The notes beneath the pieces were generated by a model. It did no database searches and was not told where the DNA came from. It saw only the letters and a program-made list of their open reading frames with translations. 39,862 nt of DNA from Caldifarciminota bacterium (GTDB lineage Bacteria > Hydrothermota > Tepidihabitantia > B36-G15). The stretch is taken from NCBI GenBank assembly GCA_003645615.1, contig QNBE01000004.1, positions 1-39,862 on the forward strand, read 5' to 3'. Shown piece by piece: positions 8,281 to 14,340 of this stretch. The first letter of the stretch is position 1; each line of letters begins with the position of its first letter. Position numbers and translations under genes: made by a program.

Positions 8281-8700
8281 TCACCACCTTTCTGGTAGTT
8301 CACTATCTCTCTCCTTGTCCGGGGGATCATCGGTAAATCTCCATCTCCCGATATCAACCCGGATCAGGCTTATCCCAAGAGCACCGATCGCTTTATCGTT
8401 TAGAAGAACTTCCCGATCGAACCCACTGACAAGTAGTTTTGCCTTGATCGGCTTCGACTCTCGATCACCGGCCTTAACCCTTATCGTTGCTTCCCCCAGG
8501 GCTTTAAAGGGCAAAACACCTTTGAAGGTCTTATACTCAATCGACTTGAGGCTATTGAACATCTCCCCCCATTCCGATCTGCCCAGCTGTTCCGGTAACA
8601 GGACCTCGGGTTCTTCAGTTTCATAACCAGTATTCGCAATCGCCACCGTTTCTATCGCCTTATGACCGAATTCAATAAGGATCTTAACCCTTACCGCCAT
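8281..8700 (-). CDS. Retropepsin-like fold protein with N-T-G in place of D-T-G (copy 2)
   Basis: This 139-residue paralogue of 4425..4847 shares the strand-rich start (VRVKILIEFG), the loop AIANTGYETEEPEVLLP and the C-terminal pattern (ALGISL, then GRWRFTDDPPD) ending in a Trp. Between these blocks the two copies differ a good deal, so they are old duplicates and not a recent tandem copy. The catalytic Asp of aspartic proteases is Asn here too. Two copies with the same change argue against random decay. The start at 8700 has GAAGGTG 7 nt upstream and overlaps the small RIG-repeat ORF by 17 nt; hdrA starts 4 nt after its stop. No signal peptide, so a cytoplasmic partner of Hdr subunits is likely. 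Function unknown. Confidence 0.7.
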   Translation of the reverse strand: MAVRVKILIEFGHKAIETVAIANTGYETEEPEVLLPEQLGRSEWGEMFNSLKSIEYKTFKGVLPFKALGEATIRVKAGDRESKPIKAKLLVSGFDREVLLNDKAIGALGISLIRVDIGRWRFTDDPPDKERDSELPERW

Positions 8701-8821
8701 CTTTCTTCACCTTCGTGATCCTGCCGATCCGAGGGTATATCACTCTGATGATTCTACCGATTCGAGGCTCCAAGACCCTCGTGATTCGGCCAATCCTGCG
8801 TTCTTCATCCTGAGTAACCAT
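8684..8821 (-). CDS. Small basic RIG-repeat peptide (copy 2), not in ORF track
   Basis: This 45-codon ORF runs ATG (8821) to TAA (8684), between hdrB and the retropepsin-like gene. After MVTQDEER it is three consecutive 11-residue units: RIGRITRVLEP, RIGRIIRVIYP and RIGRITKVKKD, then GGKG. The repeat is exact in length (33 nt) with degenerate codons, so it is kept as protein and not only as DNA. It overlaps hdrB and the next gene by 17 nt each, a layout expected for translational coupling. The pattern of alternating hydrophobic and arginine residues suits short beta strands or a nucleic-acid- or protein-binding peptide, but no family is recognised. Conservation of the motif in the second copy (4835..4972) supports it being a real gene. 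Confidence 0.7.
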   Translation of the reverse strand: MVTQDEERRIGRITRVLEPRIGRIIRVIYPRIGRITKVKKDGGKG

Positions 8822-9674
8822 CCCCGATCTTCTCCCTCAGGTAGGGTTCAACTGGAACCTTATTGGTGGTGAAGCTGATCCTTTCCAAGCCAAGGAAAAG
8901 GGCAAGGAGCTGGGTGAAGTAGAAGACCGGGATCGGCTCAAGCCCCTCCTTTTTGAGTTCGGCCTGAAACTTATCCAGATTATAGTGGCAGAGGGGACAG
9001 GAGGTGGCTATCGCCTCCGCACCAAGCCTTTTCACCCCCTCAATGATCCTCCTGACCGCAGCCAAGGTGGCATCCCGGTTCACTAAAACCAGGTAGGAAC
9101 CACAACACTCTACTTTATGGGGAGAATCAATAACCTCGATCCCGAGGGAGGAGAGGAAATGGTTTAGAATCATCGGATTCTCTTGATCATCGAGTCCGAT
9201 TTCCCGCTGGGGCCTTAAGAGGTAACAGCCGTAGTAGGGAGCCACCTTGAGCTTAGAGAGATCCTTCTTTTGATATTGCGCCAATCGATCAAAACCGACA
9301 TCATCCCTCAGAACCTCTAAGAGATGGAGGACTTTCTGATCACCCCGATAGTTCTCATTCAGAAAATCATTCAAGAGGTCGAGCTTCTCCTTATCATTGT
9401 TCACCGCATAATTCACCCGTTTCAGAACATGGTAGCAGAAGGAACAGAGTGTCACCAGATCGAGCCCCTCATTCTTGGCCTTGGCCAGAACCCGGAAAGG
9501 AGCAATGAGGGGGATCTTGTGATCCTGGGATTGGGGATAGATCGCACCACAACAGTACCAGTGGGGAAGCTCAACCAGCTCAATACCGAGGGCCTGGCAT
9601 GATCTTCGGGCCGAATCATCAAAATCCTTCGCTTTGTTATAAAGGGTGCAGCCGGGATAGTAAGAGTATCTCAT
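8805..9674 (-). CDS. hdrB: HdrB-type heterodisulfide reductase subunit
   Basis: This 289-residue protein carries two CCG domains. The first is YYPGCTLYNKAKDFD, WYCCGAIY and LCSFCYHVLK. The second is YYGCYLLRP, VECCGSYLV and CPLCHYNLDKF. These cysteines bind the unusual noncubane 4Fe-4S clusters that reduce a heterodisulfide in HdrB, so the catalytic site is intact by motif. Length is normal. The ATG overlaps the hdrC stop by 4 nt. In bacteria lacking methanogenesis the natural substrate of such HdrB proteins is usually unknown; it could be another disulfide or a thiol carrier. The neighbours hdrC, hdrA and mvhD complete the complex. The extreme 3' end encodes the start of the small RIG-repeat ORF in another frame. 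Confidence 0.93.
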   Translation of the reverse strand: MRYSYYPGCTLYNKAKDFDDSARRSCQALGIELVELPHWYCCGAIYPQSQDHKIPLIAPFRVLAKAKNEGLDLVTLCSFCYHVLKRVNYAVNNDKEKLDLLNDFLNENYRGDQKVLHLLEVLRDDVGFDRLAQYQKKDLSKLKVAPYYGCYLLRPQREIGLDDQENPMILNHFLSSLGIEVIDSPHKVECCGSYLVLVNRDATLAAVRRIIEGVKRLGAEAIATSCPLCHYNLDKFQAELKKEGLEPIPVFYFTQLLALFLGLERISFTTNKVPVEPYLREKIGDGYSG

Positions 9675-10063
9675 TTAGAATACTTATTGAAACCGCTGAC
9701 GATTCCCATCGGTGGACATTCGGTGAGAAGCTCCTGATCGATGGTGAGTGGATTGAGATAATCATATTTTTCTCGAAGCCGGATCTCACGAAGCGCTTCC
9801 ATCACCTCCGGGATCTTAATCCCTCGTGGACAACGGACCTTGCAGGTAAGACATGTAGCACAAAACCATGGGCTGTTAGCCTTCAGGACATCTTCAATCC
9901 CGAGCTGGATCGATCTCATCACCATATTGGGGATGAGATCCATATAAGGGGCAAACGGACAACTGGCTGAGCACCGGCCACATTGATAGCAGCTAAGAAG
10001 ATCTTCTCCCGAGATCTCCAGAATTCGCTCCCGTAGGGGAGACCAGACCTTAACCTTAAGCAT
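9671..10063 (-). CDS. hdrC: HdrC-type ferredoxin subunit
   Basis: This 130-residue iron-sulfur protein has two classical 4Fe-4S motifs, CYQCGRCSASCPF (~25) and CATCLTCKVRCPRG (~68). HdrC carries electrons from HdrA to HdrB. Size and motif spacing are standard. It is the first gene of the minus-strand train and overlaps hdrB by 4 nt. The ATG lacks a well-placed Shine-Dalgarno: the nearest purine-rich run (AAGGTGG) is 13 nt away and within the promoter. A -10-like box lies exactly 6 nt upstream, so the mRNA may begin at the start codon. A divergent archaemetzincin gene starts 82 nt away. Confidence 0.93.
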   Translation of the reverse strand: MLKVKVWSPLRERILEISGEDLLSCYQCGRCSASCPFAPYMDLIPNMVMRSIQLGIEDVLKANSPWFCATCLTCKVRCPRGIKIPEVMEALREIRLREKYDYLNPLTIDQELLTECPPMGIVSGFNKYSK

Positions 10064-10069
10064 GTTAAA

Positions 10070-10097
10070 AAATTATCCACCTTCCTAAAAATGTCAA
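10070..10097 (-). promoter_or_regulatory. Promoter of the hdr gene train (candidate leaderless)
   Basis: Minus strand: perfect -35 TTGACA (10097-10092), 16 nt spacer, weak -10 TAATTT (10075-10070), 6 nt, then the hdrC ATG. An alternative GATAAT -10 would leave only a 14-nt spacer. The -35 faces the -35 of the divergent archaemetzincin promoter, and together they form an imperfect inverted repeat, TGTCAACA-N9-TGTTTACA (10092-10116). Confidence 0.5.
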
Positions 10098-10110
10098 CAA
10101 TGATTATCTG

Positions 10111-10138
10111 TTTACAGCCCTTCTTCAATGGATAAAAT
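10111..10138 (+). promoter_or_regulatory. Promoter of the archaemetzincin/NtrC pair (candidate leaderless)
   Basis: TTTACA (10111-10116), 16 nt spacer, TAAAAT (10133-10138), then 6 nt to the GTG start at 10145. No Shine-Dalgarno precedes the GTG. This spacing predicts +1 at the start codon itself. Confidence 0.55.
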
Positions 10139-10144
10139 TTACCT

Positions 10145-10681
10145 GTGGAGATCCTCCTTCGACCGGTATCGACTCTCGCCCCATCACTCATCAGCGATCT
10201 CATCTCAGATCTTGATGCAATCTCCCCCTGGTCCTTCACCCTTGGTCCTCCAATCCAGAACCTGAATCATGCCTACCTTCCGGATCGTGGTCAGTTCGAT
10301 GCTGATGGGATCTTAGTGCACCTGCTCAACGAGATTAATGATCAGGGGAAGGTTATCGGTCTCATCGATGTTGACCTCTGCACTCCGGTCCTCTCATTTG
10401 TCTTCGGCCGCGCCCAGCTGGGTGGTAGGGTAGCGGTAGTCTCTACCTTCCGGCTTGATAACCGTTTCTACCGGTTGAAACCAGATCCGGGGTTACTCAT
10501 CGAAAGACTGAAAAAGGAGATCATCCATGAGGCAGGCCATCTTGGTGGTCTTTATCACTGTCGGAACCGGTGGTGTGTAATGAATGCTTCGGCCTCAATC
10601 GTCAATATTGACCTCAAGGGATTCAAGTTTTGCCCGGCGTGTCTTAATTATCTGAAAGAACGGGGTAATAATGGACCGTAG
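10145..10681 (+). CDS. amzA: Archaemetzincin-type zinc metalloprotease (M54)
   Basis: This 178-residue protein has the complete archaemetzincin signature IHEAGHLGGLYHC (zinc-binding HExxHxxGxxH with general base Glu, then Cys), followed by CVMNAS and a CPAC pair that binds a structural zinc. The intervening stretch is about 16 residues, close to the family's usual 17. No signal peptide, so cytoplasmic. Substrates of bacterial and archaeal members are not established. The start is GTG and is supported by a promoter 6 nt upstream. It overlaps the NtrC-type regulator by 11 nt, so the two are co-transcribed; whether the protease acts in the same circuit is unknown. M54 is typical of archaea and sporadic in bacteria, so transfer is plausible. 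Confidence 0.92.
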   Translation: MEILLRPVSTLAPSLISDLISDLDAISPWSFTLGPPIQNLNHAYLPDRGQFDADGILVHLLNEINDQGKVIGLIDVDLCTPVLSFVFGRAQLGGRVAVVSTFRLDNRFYRLKPDPGLLIERLKKEIIHEAGHLGGLYHCRNRWCVMNASASIVNIDLKGFKFCPACLNYLKERGNNGP

Positions 10682-12008
10682 ATCCAAGATACTGGTAGCC
10701 GACGATGAGGAGATCATGAGGAGATCTCTCACCGATTGGCTGGAAGAAGAAGGCTATTCCGTTCATGCGGTGCCAAACGGTCAGAGTGCCATTGAGGCGC
10801 TCGCCCGGGAAGATTGGGACGCCTTCCTGCTCGATCTGAAGATGCCCGATCTGGATGGCATCGAGGTTTTAAAGATAACCAAAAAGAAAAACCCCCAGCT
10901 TCCGGTCATTATCATCACCGCGTATGCCACGGTCGAGAGCGCAGTGGAGGCGATGAAGGAGGGAGCCTATGATTATATCGTCAAGCCCTTCAACCCTGAG
11001 GAGGTCAGCCTTATTCTCCATCGGATTGTTGAACACCAGCGATTGATTAAAGAGAATATTTCTCTCCGTAAGCGCCTTGCCCGAGAGATATTTTTTGAAG
11101 ACATCATCACCAAGGATAAGAGGATGAAGAAGGTAATCGAGATGGTCAAGACAGTGGCCAAAACCAACTCTACCGTGTTGATCTATGGTGAGAGCGGAAC
11201 CGGTAAGGAGCTCATCGCCCGTGCCATCCATAATACCTCTCCGAGAAAGGATCATCCATTTGTTGCCATCTCCTGTGGCGCTCTGCCCGAAACGCTGCTG
11301 GAAGCTGAGCTCTTTGGCTATGAGAAGGGCGCCTTTACCGGTGCAACAACCCAGACCAAAGGGAAGTTAGAGCTGGCTCACCATGGGACCCTCTTCTTGG
11401 ACGACATTGCCGATATCAGCCCCAAGACTCAGGTGGATCTCTTAAGGGTTCTCCAGGAAAGAGAATTCCGGAGATTGGGAGGGACAAAGACAATCAGGAT
11501 TGATGTCCGATTTGTCGCGGCCACCAACAGGGATCTGGAAGCAGAAGTGAAGAAAGGAAGGTTCCGGGAAGATCTCTACTATCGGCTCAAGGTGATAACC
11601 ATAAAACTCCCACCCCTTCGGGAGCGAAAAGACGATATCCCCCACCTTGTTGATCATTTCATCGAGAAATTTAACACCGAAATGGGGAAGAGGATCCTGC
11701 GTGTCTCAGCCGAAACGATGCAGATCCTGCTGAGCCATAACTGGCCCGGCAATGTGAGGGAATTGGAGAATGTGATCGAACACGCGATGGTTGTCTGCGA
11801 TCAGGAGATAATCGAACCGAAGCATCTCCCCGAGGACCTGACCAAGAAGGCCCCACCCCTCAAGACCCTCAAAGAGGTGGAACGGGAACACATCGAATCG
11901 GTCCTTAAGGCCTGCCACTGGAAGATAAGTCCTGCCGCCCGCATCCTTGGACTCAATCGGACCACCCTCTATAATAAGATAAAGGCCTACGGCCTCAAAC
12001 CGATGTAG
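10671..12008 (+). CDS. NtrC-family sigma-54-dependent response regulator
   Basis: This 445-residue regulator has three domains. The receiver (1-120) has acidic pocket DDEE (11) and phospho-acceptor Asp55 in [10 protein letters not shown]. The AAA+ domain (~140-380) has Walker A GESGTGKE, the sigma-54 contact loop GAFTGA, sensor ATNRDL and arginine-finger region [10 protein letters not shown] Fis-type helix-turn-helix sits at the C terminus ([19 protein letters not shown]). The Walker B reads TLFLDDIAD, with Asp where nearly all family members have Glu (LFLDEI), an oddity that could weaken ATP hydrolysis. Likely partner: the PAS histidine kinase at 13129..14238 on the opposite strand. Likely target: the Cys-rich GcvH-like gene directly downstream. 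Both pairings are inferred from position. Confidence 0.93.
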   Translation: MDRRSKILVADDEEIMRRSLTDWLEEEGYSVHAVPNGQSAIEALAREDWDAFLLDLKMPDLDGIEVLKITKKKNPQLPVIIITAYATVESAVEAMKEGAYDYIVKPFNPEEVSLILHRIVEHQRLIKENISLRKRLAREIFFEDIITKDKRMKKVIEMVKTVAKTNSTVLIYGESGTGKELIARAIHNTSPRKDHPFVAISCGALPETLLEAELFGYEKGAFTGATTQTKGKLELAHHGTLFLDDIADISPKTQVDLLRVLQEREFRRLGGTKTIRIDVRFVAATNRDLEAEVKKGRFREDLYYRLKVITIKLPPLRERKDDIPHLVDHFIEKFNTEMGKRILRVSAETMQILLSHNWPGNVRELENVIEHAMVVCDQEIIEPKHLPEDLTKKAPPLKTLKEVEREHIESVLKACHWKISPAARILGLNRTTLYNKIKAYGLKPM

Positions 12009-12029
12009 AAAAAATAGACATTTTTCCTA

Positions 12030-12100
12030 CGAAGATTCGAAGACTTCCTGATATTGTCTAAATTTTAAACAAATCTCCGGCTGAAAATCACGAATCTTCG
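12030..12100. promoter_or_regulatory. Perfect 10-bp inverted repeat upstream of Cys-rich gene
   Basis: CGAAGATTCG (12030-12039) and its exact reverse complement CGAATCTTCG (12091-12100) flank 51 bp of AT-rich DNA, just after the NtrC-type gene and before a -24/-12-like site. The position suits enhancer sites for the adjacent regulator. Inferred from position and symmetry only. Confidence 0.35.
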
Positions 12101-12112
12101 GCCCGATTGTTC

Positions 12113-12127
12113 TGGCATCGACTTGCA
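12113..12127 (+). promoter_or_regulatory. Possible -24/-12 (sigma-54-like) promoter with non-ideal spacing
   Basis: TGGCATCGACTTGCA resembles the sigma-54 consensus TGGCAC-N5-TTGCA and sits 20 nt before the ATG at 12148, downstream of an NtrC-type gene. There are only 9 nt between the GG and GC pairs where 10 is the norm, and this spacing is usually strict, so it may not function. Confidence 0.3.
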
Positions 12128-12147
12128 GTAAAAGGGTGGAGGTGTTT

Positions 12148-13152
12148 ATGAGCTGTCCCTTCTTGGAAGAAGTGGTTGTAAGATACTGTAATGCCTATCC
12201 GGTCAAGAAGTTGATCCCGGCCAGCGATTACGAGCGGACCGGGATCTGTCATGGCAATTTTCAGGAGTGTCCGATCTATAAAGAATGGCAGTCAGCCATT
12301 GGTGAAAGGGAGGATAAAATGGAAGAGAAACTCTGCATCTGGGCCAAACTTGGCGTCGTCTCCTACCGGGTTTGTACCCAGAATTATAACTGTGCCAGCT
12401 GTGAGTTCGATCAGATGATGCGTTCGGGCCGCTACGGAGAATCGGCTCTCATCCTACAGGCGATGGAGAAGCTGAAGTCTCTCCCCGCAGATCAGCGGGT
12501 ATGTCGCTATATGCTGAGCGGAGACATCTCCTACAAAATCTGTTCCAACAATTACGAATGCTGGCATTGCGAGGTCGATCAGATGATCCAGGATCGGATG
12601 GAATATCATCCCGCCTATCGGCGGAGGAAACGGCTCTACCAGCAAATTAAAGGGATCCGGCTCGCTCCGGCCCGAGCCTACACCGCCAATCATCTCTGGA
12701 TTCTGAAAACCGGAAAGGATAAGGTGAGGGTTGGAATTGATGATCTGGCCCAGTCATTACTCGGTTCCATCAGAAACTTTGAATTCCAAAACCGGAGGTT
12801 GATGATCGAAACCGAGAAAGGCAAGGTGATGATCCCCACAAACATCTCGGGCGATCGGATTGAGGTCAATCAGGTGACCAAAGACCAGCCGGAGAAGATC
12901 AATCGGGATCCCTATTGGAACTGGCTGGCGGAGATCAGAAATCCCAGGTATGAAGTAAATCTGATTGAGTGGGAAAAGGCCGAAGAATGGTTAAAAAAGG
13001 AACTGGAGGCGTTAGAAGAGTTCAGCCGTGATGAGATCGGGGTTGCCGTCTCAGATGGAGGAAAGTTTTCAAAATCGCTCCTCGCACAACTCGATCGCCA
13101 ATCCTGGCATCGAATGGTAGTCCGGTTTCTAAAGGGTGGGGAAGATAATTGA
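12148..13152 (+). CDS. Cys-rich protein with tandem CxxC modules and a GcvH-like domain
   Basis: I use the ATG at 12148 (GGAGGTG 4 nt upstream) and not the in-frame GTG at 12136, which lies inside that Shine-Dalgarno; this gives 334 residues. The N-terminal half is cysteine-rich and contains a duplicated module: SYRVCTQNYNCASCEFDQMM (~72) and SYKICSNNYECWHCEVDQMI (~128), with single cysteines (CIWAKLG, CRYMLSG) preceding each. Residues ~180-265 resemble the glycine-cleavage H protein: NHLWILKTGKDKVRVGIDDL, then NISGDRIEVN and NRDPYWNWLAEI. A lysine in ETEKGK could occupy the lipoyl-lysine position, but the alignment is uncertain. It probably binds metal or iron-sulfur clusters and acts as an adaptor near the flanking two-component genes. 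Its 3' end overlaps the kinase gene by 24 nt, tail to tail. Confidence 0.75.
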   Translation: MSCPFLEEVVVRYCNAYPVKKLIPASDYERTGICHGNFQECPIYKEWQSAIGEREDKMEEKLCIWAKLGVVSYRVCTQNYNCASCEFDQMMRSGRYGESALILQAMEKLKSLPADQRVCRYMLSGDISYKICSNNYECWHCEVDQMIQDRMEYHPAYRRRKRLYQQIKGIRLAPARAYTANHLWILKTGKDKVRVGIDDLAQSLLGSIRNFEFQNRRLMIETEKGKVMIPTNISGDRIEVNQVTKDQPEKINRDPYWNWLAEIRNPRYEVNLIEWEKAEEWLKKELEALEEFSRDEIGVAVSDGGKFSKSLLAQLDRQSWHRMVVRFLKGGEDN

Positions 13153-14238
13153 GAAGGTAGTTCCCTTCCCCACTTCACTCTCGATTGAAATCCGACCGTG
13201 ATGGGCCTTAACGATCTGCTGGACGATAGATAGACCGAGGCCTATCCCGCCTTCCTTGGCCGATTTGGTAGTATAGAAAGGGTCGAAGATCTTGTCGATC
13301 TTCTCCGTAGGGATGCCTACCCCATCATCCTCCACCTCAAGGCGGACAAAACATTCACTACCTTTACGCCCTTCAGGTTTCACCCGGATGACAATATTGC
13401 CACCTTCCTTCACCGCCTGAATCGAATTGATGATAATATTAATCAGCACCTGCTGAAGTTGATTGACATCACCCAGTATCTCCGGAATTGGGCCACTCAC
13501 TTCCTTCTTCACATTGATATGCTTAATCAAGAACTGATCGCTGAGGAGGGGCAGGGTATCCTCGACCAGCCGATCGATTTTAAGCGGTCTCAGATCGGGT
13601 TCGGTCTTTCTTGAGAAGTTGAGGAGGTTCTTGACCAGACGGCCAATCCGCTGAGTCTCGCGTTCGATTAACTTGAGATCCTCCTTCCATTTTTCGAGGT
13701 CGATCTCATTCTTATCCAACTTTTTCTGAAGCAGGTGGATGTAGGTGATAATACCATTGATCGGGTTGTTGATCTCGTGAGCAACTCCAGCTGCGAGCTG
13801 GCCCAAGACCGCCAGTTTTTCCGACTGGAGAAGCTGCTCCCGCAGCATCTTCACCTCGGAGATATCCCTAAAGATGACCACCATCCCCCTGGTTTGGCCA
13901 TGGATGTCATCAAGGCGGAAGGCGGAGTAGGAGACCGCAATTGGCTTTTTTTCCTTGGAGTGAATCACCACCTCGCTCTTGTTCACTGGAACACCGGTAT
14001 TGATCACCTTGGCGAATGGACAGGAATCGCAGATCGAGGATTGGAATATCTCGTGACAGTGTCCACCAATCACATCATCATAACAGTAGCCAGTAATCCA
14101 CTCCGCCGCCTTATTAAACGAGGTTATCCGCTTCTCCATATCGATCGAAAAGACACCACCGACCATGTTCTTGAGCAACCCTTCGAGAAATGGCCTCAAG
14201 ACCGCCAGATCGAGTCCGATCAGTTCTTTCCTCGCCAT
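13129..14238 (-). CDS. Soluble PAS histidine kinase (NtrB-like)
   Basis: This 369-residue kinase has no membrane segment. A PAS domain (~15-130) contains a cysteine cluster (C52, C61, C70, C73 in GGHCHEIFQSSICDSCPFA), which could bind a metal cluster or sense redox. HisKA follows with phospho-acceptor His154 in AAGVAHEINNP. The HATPase region has an N-box (NIIINSIQAV), G1 box (VEDDGVGIP), F-box (IFDPFYTTK) and G2 box (GIGLGLSIV). It is the likely partner of the NtrC-type regulator at 10671..12008. Translation probably starts on a leaderless mRNA: TATAAT lies 6 nt before the ATG and there is no Shine-Dalgarno. It is divergent from the AhpD-like gene and overlaps the Cys-rich gene at their 3' ends. 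Confidence 0.93.
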   Translation of the reverse strand: MARKELIGLDLAVLRPFLEGLLKNMVGGVFSIDMEKRITSFNKAAEWITGYCYDDVIGGHCHEIFQSSICDSCPFAKVINTGVPVNKSEVVIHSKEKKPIAVSYSAFRLDDIHGQTRGMVVIFRDISEVKMLREQLLQSEKLAVLGQLAAGVAHEINNPINGIITYIHLLQKKLDKNEIDLEKWKEDLKLIERETQRIGRLVKNLLNFSRKTEPDLRPLKIDRLVEDTLPLLSDQFLIKHINVKKEVSGPIPEILGDVNQLQQVLINIIINSIQAVKEGGNIVIRVKPEGRKGSECFVRLEVEDDGVGIPTEKIDKIFDPFYTTKSAKEGGIGLGLSIVQQIVKAHHGRISIESEVGKGTTFSIIFPTL

Positions 14239-14244
14239 CGAGAA

Positions 14245-14272
14245 ATTATATCGGTAGTTATCGGCTGGTCAA
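14245..14272 (-). promoter_or_regulatory. Promoter of the histidine kinase (candidate leaderless)
   Basis: Minus strand: TTGACC (14272-14267), 16 nt spacer, perfect TATAAT (14250-14245), 6 nt, ATG. This is the clearest of the leaderless-type promoters in the window. Confidence 0.7.
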
Positions 14273-14281
14273 CCACGGTTG
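14270..14281. promoter_or_regulatory. Palindrome between divergent promoters (candidate operator)
   Basis: CAACC-AC-GGTTG is a perfect dyad (5-bp arms, 2-bp centre). It overlaps the kinase -35 and lies immediately before the -35 of the divergent AhpD-like gene, a position where one protein could control both. Confidence 0.35.
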
Positions 14282-14284
14282 GGT

Positions 14285-14313
14285 TTGACAGAACCCGATA
14301 ATATTGGTAAACT
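14285..14313 (+). promoter_or_regulatory. Promoter of the AhpD-like gene
   Basis: TTGACA (14285-14290), 17 nt spacer, TAAACT (14308-14313). A strong Shine-Dalgarno AAGGAGGTG (14329-14337) precedes the ATG at 14341, so this transcript has a short leader of about 20 nt. Confidence 0.6.
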
Positions 14314-14340
14314 TTCCCGGTTGCTTACAAGGAGGTGTAA

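Noticed and set aside
7467-8336. 289-aa plus-strand ORF opposite hdrA
   Set aside because: It is a shadow of hdrA codon usage: no homology-like motifs, no Shine-Dalgarno, and hdrA motifs fully cover the same DNA.
8277-8357. N-terminal extension of hdrA to 8357
   Set aside because: It would overlap the retropepsin-like gene by 77 nt and lacks family similarity; MRERVGLFVCHCG is the usual start.
4965-10063. Selenocysteine in the Hdr subunits
   Set aside because: All conserved cysteine positions are TGC/TGT codons and no in-frame TGA occurs within the domains.
12005-12030. GTAGAAAAAAT/ATTTTTCCTAC dyad as terminator of the NtrC gene
   Set aside because: The stem is almost all A-T with a mismatch and no following T-run, so a terminator call is not supported; it may be part of the upstream control region.
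14291-14330. Sigma-54 site upstream of the AhpD-like gene (TTGG...TTGC)
   Set aside because: The GG-GC gap is 15 nt, far from the required 10, and a good sigma-70-like promoter is present.
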